The notes below the pieces were generated by a model that saw nothing but the letters and a program-made list of their open reading frames with translations, was not told where the DNA came from and did not search any database. Below are positions 1 to 8,238 of a DNA stretch of 64,000 nt, piece by piece; position 1 is the stretch's first letter, and the number at the start of each line of letters is the position of its first letter. The stretch is from CAVYXK01 sp963708245 (lineage in GTDB: Bacteria; Pseudomonadota; Alphaproteobacteria; Acetobacterales; Acetobacteraceae). A program made the position numbers and the translations under genes. The stretch spans positions 3,658,001 through 3,722,000 of the forward strand of contig OY970201.1 in the NCBI GenBank assembly GCA_963708245.1, given 5' to 3'.

Positions 1-22
1 CGGGCTGGGGCTGGAGCACGCC

Positions 23-106
23 CTCCCCATACGCTGGCGGCGGCTCCCCATACGGTGACGGCGGCTCCCCGTACGCTGGCGGCGGCTCCCCGTACGCTGG
101 CGGGTG
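23..106. repeat. 21-bp tandem repeat, four copies
   Basis: Four head-to-tail copies start at 23, 44, 65 and 86. Each unit begins CTCCCCRTACG and ends GGCGG, and the fourth copy is degenerate at its end. The period is a multiple of three, so it stays open in some frames, but no convincing gene contains it. Confidence 0.85.
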
Positions 107-476
107 GCGCGTCGCGCCGCCCACGACCTACGACCCACCCCCTTCGGGGCAGTCCTGCTACGCCGGCGCCTATGTTTGCCCCATTGACCACGCCGTTCCC
201 TCCGGCAGCGGGTGCTACTGCCTGTCCAATAATCGCACGCATGTTCCCGGTCGAGCCAATTGACTTTGCTTACGCCTCGCCGGCCTTCCGGCATGGGTTG
301 CCCAACACGGTCGCGAGCAGCTTGATCCGCTCGTTGTGCCGTCGGTCCATCGCAAACCTGGCATGGCCCTTTTCCAGCAACGGACAATTTGTCCCTTGCT
401 GAAGCCTAACTCGGCAAAACAGGCTTCCGTGGCCTGCCTCGCCGAATCACCGCGCCAGCGCGCTTCCGACTCTACC
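107..476. other. no confident gene
   Basis: No complete gene is visible. A short minus-strand stretch around 285-395 reads like a protein C-terminus (RFAMDRRHNERIKLLATV), but it is too short and too isolated to name. Confidence 0.4.
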
Positions 477-626
477 AGGAACCGGTGTTGCCATGCTGGT
501 CCAGGGTTCGGCAGGCGGCAGCGCGCCGCCGGCCTGCAGCAGCTCGATGGAGATGCCGTCCGGCGTGCGGATGAAGGCCATGCGGCCGTCACGCGGCGGG
601 CGGTTGATCGTCACGCCACGTCGATC
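477..626 (-). pseudogene. C-terminal remnant of a VOC/glyoxalase-family protein
   Basis: The minus strand reads GVTINRPPRDGRMAF, then RTPDGISIELLQ. This matches the last beta strand of vicinal-oxygen-chelate proteins, including the metal-ligand glutamate in IELLQ. Only about 45 residues remain and the N-terminal domain is missing. Upstream lies an unrelated interspersed repeat at 672-840, which probably marks the breakpoint. Family assignment rests on motif recognition and substrate cannot be told. Confidence 0.6.
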
Positions 627-671
627 GGCACATTTGTGACCGAGCAACGTCGGCGGCCTTCGCCGGACGCT

Positions 672-840
672 TACGCACCAGCGGGGATCGGAGTGACGCA
701 CGCAACGGGGTCGGGCGAGCGTAGGCTGGGAGCAAACGCCCCTCGCCCCCCATAGTGCACTCGGCGATACGCCCGGTCCGCTCCCACGCCATCGGCTTTG
801 CTCGGCTACTCCCGGTGTCCGACGGCAGTTCCGCCGAAAG
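672..840 (-). repeat. about 165-bp interspersed repeat, copy 1
   Basis: On the minus strand, from about 840 (CTTTCGGCGGAACTGCCGTC) to about 672 (CCCCGCTGGTGCG), it matches 46446-46615 on the plus strand with only a handful of differences. It shows no clear coding capacity. Flanks differ, so it is a dispersed element rather than part of a longer duplication. Confidence 0.8.
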
Positions 841-892
841 CTGTGGCGCTGCACGGTCGTCTTGATGGAAGCATCTGGCGAGAGAGTTCCAA

Positions 893-1120
893 TCATCTGC
901 CTGGTCGGCGGCCGCCGGGTAATGGCTTCGGCGTTGGCTCACCCGGTGTCGGCGCAACGAAGAACTCCGCGATCCGCGCATTAAGGGCCGTCGCGAGCCG
1001 CTCTAGCATGACGACAGTCGGATTTTCCAAGCCACGCTCGAGGCGGCTTACGTAGGTGCGGTCAACGCCAGCATCGACTGCCAAGCTCTCCTGAGACAAC
1101 CCCCGCCGCACCCGATGCAT
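893..1120 (-). pseudogene. XRE-family HTH regulator, N-terminus lost
   Basis: The reading RRGLSQESLAVDAGVD, then TYVSRLERG, is the core of a Cro/C1-type helix-turn-helix (helices 2 and 3). It continues with PTVVMLERLATALNARIAEFF, in line with the XRE fold, and a proline-rich tail. The first helix and true start are replaced by sequence of an IS630-type transposase fragment running the opposite way (1139-1576). The gene is therefore probably 5'-truncated, though an unusual start cannot be excluded. Confidence 0.6.
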
Positions 1121-1138
1121 CGGCGCCGGCTCTTCGGC

Positions 1139-1576
1139 CGCTGCGAGCGCAGGAACAGCATCGCGGCATTCCATCGCCTCGTCGGCCAGGTCATGGGCCA
1201 GGAGCCGTATAGGTCAGCGCGCCGCGTGTTCCTGATTGCAGACAATGGCTCCTGCCACCGTGGTCGGCGTGCCGCTGATCGCCTTCGCGCCAAATGGCCC
1301 AACATCGTTCTGGTTCATACGCCAGTTCACGGCAGTTGGCTCAACCAGATCGAGGTCTATTTCTCGGTCGTTCAGCGTAAGCTGCTCACCCCGAGCGACT
1401 TCGAGAGTTTGGCCGAACTGAAGCGGAACGTGATGGCGTTCCAGGCCCGCTACCAGCGGGCCGCCAGACCGTTCAAGTGGACCTTCACGCGCCGTGATCT
1501 GCACCTACTCCTCACCAAGCTCAAGAAGCGGCGTGCTTTTGCCGGAAAGTTCCTGTGCCGGAATACGTCACCGTAA
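1139..1576 (+). pseudogene. IS630-family transposase, C-terminal fragment
   Basis: The reading contains FLIADNGSCHRG (second catalytic Asp) and VHTPVHGSWLNQIEVYFS (catalytic Glu) of the IS630/Tc1 DDE domain. The N-terminal HTH and first Asp are absent, and the C-terminus reads into unrelated sequence. It abuts the truncated XRE gene, so it is a decayed IS rather than an active one. Confidence 0.75.
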
Positions 1577-1583
1577 TACCCCA

Positions 1584-1790
1584 AGTCCCCTCAACCTCTT
1601 CATGAATATCCCTTGGGCGCCGGATGGCTCGCTGTCGTTGAAGCCGCCCATATCGACGCCAAACCGCTACATTAGGCTGCGCGCCGAGATGGACCTCATC
1701 ATCGCGTTTTCCGCCTGCCCGATGGACCTGCTGCCGATCAACGGTCTCGCAGGGAAGCCGACCGAGGCGCATTTCCGGATCGAGACATAG
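1584..1790 (+). pseudogene. DUF1989 (urea carboxylase-associated) C-terminal fragment
   Basis: The reading has NLFMNIPWAPDGSLS, then RLRAEMDLIIAFSACPMDLL, closely resembling the C-terminal third of DUF1989 proteins, which accompany urea carboxylase/allophanate hydrolase genes. The N-terminal two thirds are missing and no urea-degradation genes lie nearby. Confidence 0.6.
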
Positions 1791-1892
1791 GAAGCATGCG
1801 TTCACGCCCGTCTGGGGCCGGTGCGCACCGCTTTGTGCCAGCGCCACACAAGCAGTCTATCAGCGTCGATCGAGGTAGGCGCCGCGATGCTG

Positions 1893-2004
1893 CGGCAGCT
1901 TCTAGCCAAGCAAAACCACTCGCGACCAAGGTCCGCAACACCTGCTCGGTTCCACCGCCGATCGTGAACATCCGAGCCTCGCGCGCGATTCGCTCACAAC
2001 ATGT
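1893..2004 (-). pseudogene. acyl-CoA dehydrogenase C-terminal remnant
   Basis: The minus strand reads AREARMFTIGGGTEQVLRTL, the conserved last helix region of acyl-CoA dehydrogenases (usual form R-x-x-x-I-x-x-G-T-x-E). About 37 residues remain, with no flavin-binding domain. Confidence 0.55.
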
Positions 2005-2229
2005 TCCCGCGGCAGCGCGGCCATGGCGGCGCGTGCGCAGAGCCGCTATAGCGCTCGGCATCCTGGATACGGCCTGAGCGCGAGGCCTGATGGTCGAAAC
2101 AGTCGATCAGCAGGCGCGAAGCTGACACAACCCGCGTCAAGCTGATTGATGCAATGCAATCCGGTCAGCAGATATTGGATGTTCTTGCTGCACTCGAACT
2201 CCGACAACCTGCGCAGTGGGAGTACTCAA

Positions 2230-2688
2230 TCAGCTACCTGGCCCCGGGGCAAAGCAGAGAAACCCGTTCGTGTGGTGCGACCAGTTTGCCCAGCATGCGA
2301 CCGCGACGGGCAAGCCGTTGCGCTTCTCGGGCGGTACGATTACTTCGGAGGGAACCTCAAGATACTGGCCCGGCCCTTCCGGGAAGCCATCGCCCGTCTC
2401 AGGGTCATAAGGAGAGATGAGCGCTTCGTAGTCGCCATTCCTTCCGATCCGAACGACGACCACGCGGCAGTCAGACAGATCGCAACAGCCGCGGGTGCCG
2501 CCCGGTTGCATGAGACCCCTTATTGCGTCCTCGTAAGGGATGAGCTTCTCGGCCGCTTTAGAACCGGCTGGCGGAGGAGTAGTCCCGGATGGTCGAGCGG
2601 GAACCAGCAGCGCGGCCGCTGCGGTACTGACGAATGCAAGCTTTCGTGCAACTCTCGAAATCGTCGCCCAGCTGATATCCGCTATCAA
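2230..2688 (-). CDS. secreted Cys-containing hypothetical protein
   Basis: This is a 152-residue protein. An N-terminal hydrophobic stretch (LAFVSTAAAALLVPA) looks like a signal peptide. The mature part holds CCDLSDC, a YDPETGDGFPEGPG turn region, an EVIVPPEKRNG segment and late cysteines in VACWANW and FLCFAPG. I recognise a recurring family of small alphaproteobacterial exported proteins with a CCDLSDCR motif and no known function. Start choice at 2688 is uncertain because several in-frame starts precede the signal peptide. It stands alone, transcribed in the same direction as the downstream substrate-binding protein gene's strand. Confidence 0.6.
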   Translation of the reverse strand: MIADISWATISRVARKLAFVSTAAAALLVPARPSGTTPPPAGSKAAEKLIPYEDAIRGLMQPGGTRGCCDLSDCRVVVVRIGRNGDYEALISPYDPETGDGFPEGPGQYLEVPSEVIVPPEKRNGLPVAVACWANWSHHTNGFLCFAPGPGS

Positions 2689-2801
2689 CCCGTGACCCCC
2701 TCCACTTCGTCGAGGCTCATTTCATCGCGCCGACGGCCGAGCTCATGCCGAAGGTTCCGGCCGCTATCATGCCGTGCCAGACAGAGACCAGCGGACGTTC
2801 A

Positions 2802-4058
2802 TTACGGCCAGATCTTCTTGGGGTTCTTCGGCAGGCCGAACGTCTTCGGGTCGGCCGAGGTGAACTCCAGAACCGACGGCTTGAAAGCCGCGCATTGACC
2901 GTAGGGATCACAGTTGATCGGGCCGCTGAGACCGTCGAACTTGCTGGCGAACACGGCGTCGCGCAGCGCCTTCTTGCCAATATAAAGATTGCCCTCGCTG
3001 TCGGTCTTGCCCACCTTCTCGATCGCTTTCCATGCCATCACCACCGCATCGTAGGCATTGGCGTGGAAACCAGAAATTGGGGCTTCTCCAAACATCTGCC
3101 TATATTCCTCGACGAACTGTGGATAGCCCTTGCCCATTGCGTCCGCTGAAGGATCGGGATAGCCGATGCGGAAACCAACGACGGATGGTCCGGCGGCCTC
3201 AATGAAACCGGCCGCCAAAAGCGATCCACCCCCGATTAGCACAGTGTGTTCGAGGCCGGGGACTTCCTTCGATTGGCGCAGCAATTGTGCTGCCGCGGCG
3301 ACAAAGATCGGCATGTAAAGGACATCCGGTTTATCGGATGCAATGCGCGCGAGCACCGGATGCATATCTACATCGGTCGGAGAGATCGCTTCTTGCGAGA
3401 CCACCTTGCCGCCCATTTTCGTGAAGTTGCTGCCTGTCACCGCAACCAGTTGCTGGGCATAGGGACTGCCGTCGTGGATGGTGGCGAGCGTCTTCGCCTT
3501 AATCACTTCGAAAATGTATTTGGCGTCGGATGCGCCCTGATCTTTGTCGCTGGCAATTGTGCGTGCGAACCCGTCGTACTCGGGCTTGCGGCTCGGGTCG
3601 GTAAGAGAAGGCGCGGAGCACGCCGTGCAGATATTGGTGATCCCGGCTTGCCAAAGGATGGGCGCAGCCGGGGTGGCGGCGCTGGAGCAGGCCCCTCCCA
3701 AAACGATTACGGTTTGCGGGTTGGAGGCCAATTTGATCGCGGCGGTCTGCCCGCCTTCGGCGCTGCACTGGTCGTCTTCGACGTTGAGTTTGACTGGATG
3801 GCCGAGCAACTGGCCGCCCAAATCTTTGATGGCAATCTCCGCGCCGCGCCGCGAATCAAGACCGAGCGCGGTATCCGGGCCGCTTATCACCCAGTAGCCG
3901 CCCATCTGGATAGGCGCGCCCTTAGGTATCCTGATGACACCGATCTCGTCGGTAACAGGTCCGACTGTTTGCGCTGATTGGGCCGGCAGTGCACAGAGCA
4001 GCAATCCGACAGCGAAAAGCCGTCTAACGAAGGTGCGATAAGTGGTGTCGTTCCTCAT
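2802..4058 (-). CDS. ABC transporter substrate-binding protein, LivK/Peripla_BP_6 type
   Basis: This 418-residue periplasmic protein starts at an ATG at 4058, preceded by GGGAAGGG as Shine-Dalgarno. A signal peptide (RRLFAVGLLLCALPAQSAQ) ends at an AxA-like site. The body follows the type I periplasmic binding fold of branched-chain amino-acid and amide binding proteins: GGYWVISGPDTALGLDSRRG near the start, VIVLGGACSSAATPAAPI, HDGSPYAQQ, then HANAYDAVVMAW near the end. No permease or ATPase genes adjoin it, so it is an orphan receptor and its ligand is unknown. It is divergent from the large regulator at 4242, which may control it. Confidence 0.85.
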   Translation of the reverse strand: MRNDTTYRTFVRRLFAVGLLLCALPAQSAQTVGPVTDEIGVIRIPKGAPIQMGGYWVISGPDTALGLDSRRGAEIAIKDLGGQLLGHPVKLNVEDDQCSAEGGQTAAIKLASNPQTVIVLGGACSSAATPAAPILWQAGITNICTACSAPSLTDPSRKPEYDGFARTIASDKDQGASDAKYIFEVIKAKTLATIHDGSPYAQQLVAVTGSNFTKMGGKVVSQEAISPTDVDMHPVLARIASDKPDVLYMPIFVAAAAQLLRQSKEVPGLEHTVLIGGGSLLAAGFIEAAGPSVVGFRIGYPDPSADAMGKGYPQFVEEYRQMFGEAPISGFHANAYDAVVMAWKAIEKVGKTDSEGNLYIGKKALRDAVFASKFDGLSGPINCDPYGQCAAFKPSVLEFTSADPKTFGLPKNPKKIWP

Positions 4059-4241
4059 GGTCGAGATCCCTTCCCTTCTCCTGGTGTGCAGTGCCAAGAG
4101 CGGACGCTGCTTCCCTGCGGCGTGGCCTAGCGCTTGCCTGCGACGGCATCTTCTCTTGTCACGCCAAGTCTGCGTCATTGTCATAACGCCCGTCAAGCCA
4201 ATGTCCTGGCTCAGCATATCTTATACCAGCCGCCCGAAAGA
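4059..4241. promoter_or_regulatory. divergent intergenic region
   Basis: These 183 bp separate the start of the substrate-binding protein gene (minus) from the winged-helix regulator (plus). Promoters for both must lie here if the regulator starts at 4242. I see no clear operator palindrome; the divergent layout suggests the regulator may act here, which is inference. Confidence 0.4.
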
Positions 4242-7200
4242 ATGACGCACGGCTGGCGGGCGCTCACACCCACCGTCATGGCCGGTTTATTCGCTGGCGC
4301 GCTGAACCAGTCGGCTTGGTGGACGGCTGGGGCAGCCGGGTCCAAGGTGATTCGACTAACCAAAGCGAGGGGAGCGGTGGTTGAGCCGGCCGGTACTGCG
4401 GCCGAGCGTGAGATCTTGTTCGGCCCGTTCCACGTCTTTCCGAGGCAACGCCTTCTGCTGGAAGGCGATAAGCTTGTGCGTCTCGGCAGTCGTGCCTGGG
4501 ACATCCTCATCGCATTGATCGAGCGGCCCGGCGAGCCGGTCTCTAGGGAGGAGCTGATGGCCCGCGCTTGGCCCGATACCGTCGTCGTGGAAGGCAATCT
4601 TCCGGTCCATATGGCCGCTCTGCGCCGGGCGTTGGGTGATGGCCACCACGGCAACCGGTATGTCGTTACAATTCCGGGGCGAGGCTACAGCTTTGCCGCC
4701 CCGATCAAAATTGCCGAGACGCCGAGGCCAGCCCCATCGCAACCAGCCGCCATCGCGCACGGGCACAATCTGCCGGTACAGCTGACGCGATTGATCGGAC
4801 GTGCGGACATCGTCAGCCGGCTCGCCGGTCAGTTGGAACACACGCGCCTTCTCACCATCACTGGCCCCCCCGGCATCGGCAAGACCTCCGTCGCGGTCGC
4901 GGTGGCCGAGCAGTTGATCGGCGCCTACGAACACGGGGTCTGGTTGATCGACTTGGCACCCCTTGGCGACCCGTTGCTTGTGCCGAGCGCGGTTGCGTCC
5001 GTGCTCGGGCTTGAGATCCGCTCCGAGAACCCGCTCCCGGGCCTGGTTGCCGCCCTGAGAGACAAGCAGATGCTGCTGGTGCTCGACAACTGCGGGCATG
5101 TGATCGAGGTGGCCACAAGTTTGGCGATTGCGGTGCTGAGAGGCGCTCCCGGCATACGGTTCCTCGCCACCAGCCGTGAGCCGATGCGTGCACAGGGCGA
5201 GCATGTGTACCGCCTTTCGGCGCTGGAGAGTCCGCCTGCGGGAACCTTGCCGAGCGCCGCCGAAGTGCTCCGCTATCCGGCGGTCCAGTTGTTTGTCGAG
5301 CGTGCAACCGCCACCACGGGCGGATTCAAACTGAGCGATGCGGACGCACCGATCGTCGCCGACATCTGCCGCAAACTGGACGGACTTCCGCTGGCGATCG
5401 AATTTGCGGCCGCGCGCGTGGAGGCGTTCGGCGTGCCGGGGCTGGCGGCGCGCATGGACGACCGTTTCCGACTGCTGTTAGGCGGCCATCGCACCGCCCT
5501 GCCGCGGCATCAGACCATGGCAGCCACGCTCGATTGGAGTTACAGCCTGCTGACCGAGGCTCAGCAATTCGTGCTGCGCGGCCTTGCGATCTTCGCCGGT
5601 GGCTTCACACCAAGATCCGCCGCGGCGGTGATCGCCGACGCCACCCACCCGGAAGACGACGTCATCGACCAGGTGACCGAGCTGGTCGCCAAGTCGCTGG
5701 TGGCAACCGACGTGAGTGGCAACGAACCTCGCCTGCGGCTGCTCGAGTCCACGCGCGTCTATGCTTTGGAAAAGCTTGCCGCGAGCGGCGAGCGGGAACG
5801 GCTCGCACGACGCCATGCCGAGTATTACCGGGATCTTTTCGAGCGGGCCGAAGCCGAATGGGAGAGGCAGCGCACGGCCGAATGGTTGGTCGATCATGGT
5901 CGCCGGATCGACAATCTGCGCGCGGCGCTTGACTGGGCCTCTTCGCCGGAAGGTGACGCGTCGGTCGGGGTAGCGCTGACCGCCGCCGCCGTGCCCTTGT
6001 GGATGCACTTGTCGCTGCTGGACGAATGCCGCGGCCGTGTCGAGCGGGCGCTCGCCGCTCTCGCGGCCGGAGCGAACGCAGATGCACGCCGCGAGATGAA
6101 GCTTTACGCCGCACGGGGCTCATCGCTGATGTACACTAGGAGTGTAACCGACGCAGAGGTCGGCGCAGCCTGGACGAAGGCACTCGAGATTGCGGAGGCC
6201 CTCGACGATCTCGAGTACCAGTTACGGGCGCTCTGGGGCGTGTGGTCCTTCCACATGCGCAGCGGTGAGCATCGCGTCACACTCGCATTGGCGCAAAGGT
6301 TCTGTGGCCTGGCCGAGAAGCATCCCGACCCGAACAGTCGGCTGATCGGAGAGCGGATGATCGGCGACTCCGATTATCTCTTGGGCGATCTGCTCAGCGC
6401 GCGCCGGCATCTCGAGCACATGCTGAGCCACTATACCGTGTCAAACCAACGGCCGCATTTCATTCGGTTCCAGATTTACCAGCGGGCGAGTGCACGCGCT
6501 TTGCTTGCGCGTATTCTGTGGCTGCAAGGATTCCCCCGACAGGCCATGGGCGCGGCCGACAGCAGCATCGAGGACGCTCGGGAAACCAACCACGCAATCT
6601 CCCTGTGCTACGCGCTGGCCCTGGCGGCATGCCCGATCGCGCTATTGGTGGGCGATCTAACCGCAGCGGACCATTACGTGGGGATGCTGATCGACTGTTC
6701 GAGAAGAAACGCGCTGGCCCTTTGGCAAGCCTGGGGTCGCTACTATCAGGGTGTGCTCGCCATCAAGCGCGGCGATGTCGTCGGCGGATTGCGGCCACTG
6801 CGCACCGGCTTGGACGAACTCGGCGAGGCCAAGTTCGCGGTGCGGTTTGTAACGTACCTGAGCGATGTGGCGGAGGCCCTGGGCCGTGCCGGACAAATTG
6901 CTGAAGGACTTAGCCTCATTCAGGAAGCGATCGCGCGATTCGAGAACACTGAAGAAAAATGGCTGATTGCCGACTTGCTGCGCAGCCAGGGCGAGTTGCT
7001 TCTATTGCAGAACGCTCCCGGTGCCACGGAGATAGCGGAGGATTACTTCCGGCAGGCGCTCGACTGGGCACGCCGGCAAGCCGCACTTTCGTGGGAACTG
7101 CGTGCTGCCACAAGCCTCGCTCGACTGCTGCGTGATCAGAGTCGCTCCGCCGACGCGGTGGCACTTCTCCACCCGGTCTACGACCGGTTTACCGAAGGGT

Positions 7201-7256
7201 TCGATACGGCCGACCTCAAGGCAGCCAAAGGGCTTCTTGACGCTGTCCGCCAATAG
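4242..7256 (+). CDS. winged-helix / NB-ARC-type ATPase / TPR transcriptional regulator
   Basis: This protein of about 1004 residues belongs to the large ATP-dependent regulators. An OmpR/CadC-like winged helix comes first (ILFGPFHVFPRQRLLL, then RAWDILIALIERPGEPVS, then RYVVTIPGRGYSFAAP). Next is a STAND-type nucleotide-binding domain with Walker A GPPGIGKT and Walker B LLVLDNCGHV plus FLATSREPM. The C-terminal 500 residues are helical TPR-like repeats ending in YDRFTEGFDTADLKAAKGLL. The ATG at 4242 has only a weak RBS (GAAAG); a start nearer FGPF is possible. Remnants of paralogues occur at 7270-7344 and 18995-19200, so the family was duplicated and then lost. The signal sensed is unknown. 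Confidence 0.8.
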   Translation: MTHGWRALTPTVMAGLFAGALNQSAWWTAGAAGSKVIRLTKARGAVVEPAGTAAEREILFGPFHVFPRQRLLLEGDKLVRLGSRAWDILIALIERPGEPVSREELMARAWPDTVVVEGNLPVHMAALRRALGDGHHGNRYVVTIPGRGYSFAAPIKIAETPRPAPSQPAAIAHGHNLPVQLTRLIGRADIVSRLAGQLEHTRLLTITGPPGIGKTSVAVAVAEQLIGAYEHGVWLIDLAPLGDPLLVPSAVASVLGLEIRSENPLPGLVAALRDKQMLLVLDNCGHVIEVATSLAIAVLRGAPGIRFLATSREPMRAQGEHVYRLSALESPPAGTLPSAAEVLRYPAVQLFVERATATTGGFKLSDADAPIVADICRKLDGLPLAIEFAAARVEAFGVPGLAARMDDRFRLLLGGHRTALPRHQTMAATLDWSYSLLTEAQQFVLRGLAIFAGGFTPRSAAAVIADATHPEDDVIDQVTELVAKSLVATDVSGNEPRLRLLESTRVYALEKLAASGERERLARRHAEYYRDLFERAEAEWERQRTAEWLVDHGRRIDNLRAALDWASSPEGDASVGVALTAAAVPLWMHLSLLDECRGRVERALAALAAGANADARREMKLYAARGSSLMYTRSVTDAEVGAAWTKALEIAEALDDLEYQLRALWGVWSFHMRSGEHRVTLALAQRFCGLAEKHPDPNSRLIGERMIGDSDYLLGDLLSARRHLEHMLSHYTVSNQRPHFIRFQIYQRASARALLARILWLQGFPRQAMGAADSSIEDARETNHAISLCYALALAACPIALLVGDLTAADHYVGMLIDCSRRNALALWQAWGRYYQGVLAIKRGDVVGGLRPLRTGLDELGEAKFAVRFVTYLSDVAEALGRAGQIAEGLSLIQEAIARFENTEEKWLIADLLRSQGELLLLQNAPGATEIAEDYFRQALDWARRQAALSWELRAATSLARLLRDQSRSADAVALLHPVYDRFTEGFDTADLKAAKGLLDAVRQ

Positions 7257-7269
7257 TCGGCCAGCCGCG

Positions 7270-7344
7270 AGCATCGTGTTCGGCCGTTTTCAGGTGTTAC
7301 CGCGGCGCCACGCGCTTCTTGCCGAAGGCCAGCCGATCAGGCGG
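7270..7344 (+). pseudogene. 5' stub of a second winged-helix regulator
   Basis: Just after the large regulator, the sequence reads IVFGRFQVLPRRHALLAEGQ, clearly parallel to the ILFGPFHVFPRQRLLL start of the gene at 4242. It breaks off after about 25 codons where IS630-type sequence begins. A tandem paralogue was therefore truncated by an IS insertion or deletion. Confidence 0.65.
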
Positions 7345-7361
7345 TGGCGACATAGGAGGGC

Positions 7362-7540
7362 GCGGTGGTGCGGCGGCTGCTAGGGATCGCCCTGGTGCTG
7401 GAAGGGCATTCGCGGGAGGTAGCGGCGGAAGCGGTCGGCATGGACCGGCAGACGCTGTGTGACTGGATTCCACCGCTACAATGCGGGTGGCGTGGACGGC
7501 CTGAGCTCAGCGCGAAGCTTGGGACTCGCCCGAACGACTC
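7362..7540 (+). pseudogene. IS630-family transposase, N-terminal fragment
   Basis: The reading VRRLLGIALVLEGHSREVAA, then GMDRQTLCDWI, is the N-terminal HTH of IS630-type transposases. It parallels RRLLAIALILEGRSRSEAAE in the transposase at 42823-43356. After DWI the frame shifts and continues as HRYNAGGVDGLSS. The DDE domain is absent. It separates the regulator stub from the MFS gene. Confidence 0.75.
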
Positions 7541-8238
7541 CCAAGCCTTCCGCCTCTCAACGATATGCTCGGACTGTGTTCCGCCCACTTCCCCGCTTTC
7601 TGGCACTGTACGCCGCCGTATTCGCCGCGTTCGGGGTTGCCTCCCCTTTCGTCCCCGCGCTGCTGGCCAACAAGGGCCTGAACCCTAGCGGTATCGGTCT
7701 GGTCCTCGCCGCGGGCACGACGATCCGCCTGGTGGCTGGCCCAGCGGGCGGGCGTCTTGCGGACCATTCCTCCGCGCCCCGGCGTGTGCTGGCCTTCTTC
7801 CTGACCGCAGCCGCAGTCATCGTGCTCGGCTATCGCCCGGCTTACGGCTTTCTCCTGCTACTCGTGGTCAGTGCGGTCGAAGCGGCGGCTCTGGCCCCAG
7901 TGATCCCGATCGCAGATGCCCTGACGCTTCAGGCCGCCGGGGGTCCGCGGCGGTTCCACTACGGCTGGGTGCGGGGAACCGGGTCCGCCGCCTTTGTCGG
8001 GGGAACAGTCCTCTCGGGCTTTGCAATCGCTCGGCTTGGGTTGCCGACCTTCATCTGGCTGAATGCGGCCCTACTCGTGGTCGCCTCGGCCATGGCGCTA
8101 GCTCTGCCGCCCGGACGCGGATCGTCCACGAGGCAGCAGGGGACGCCAGGCGGGATTCTGTCCCTTCTGCGCCTCCCCTGGTTCGCGCGGCTGATGCTGG
8201 TCGCTGCCCTCGTCGAGGGCAGCCATGCGATGCATGAC

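Noticed and set aside
23..106. CRISPR array
   Set aside because: The 21-bp units are directly adjacent with no spacers.
447..896. One long minus-strand frame covering the VOC fragment and the interspersed repeat
   Set aside because: The two parts have different origins (the repeat recurs at 46446 without the VOC part), so it is a chance fusion frame and only the VOC end was called.
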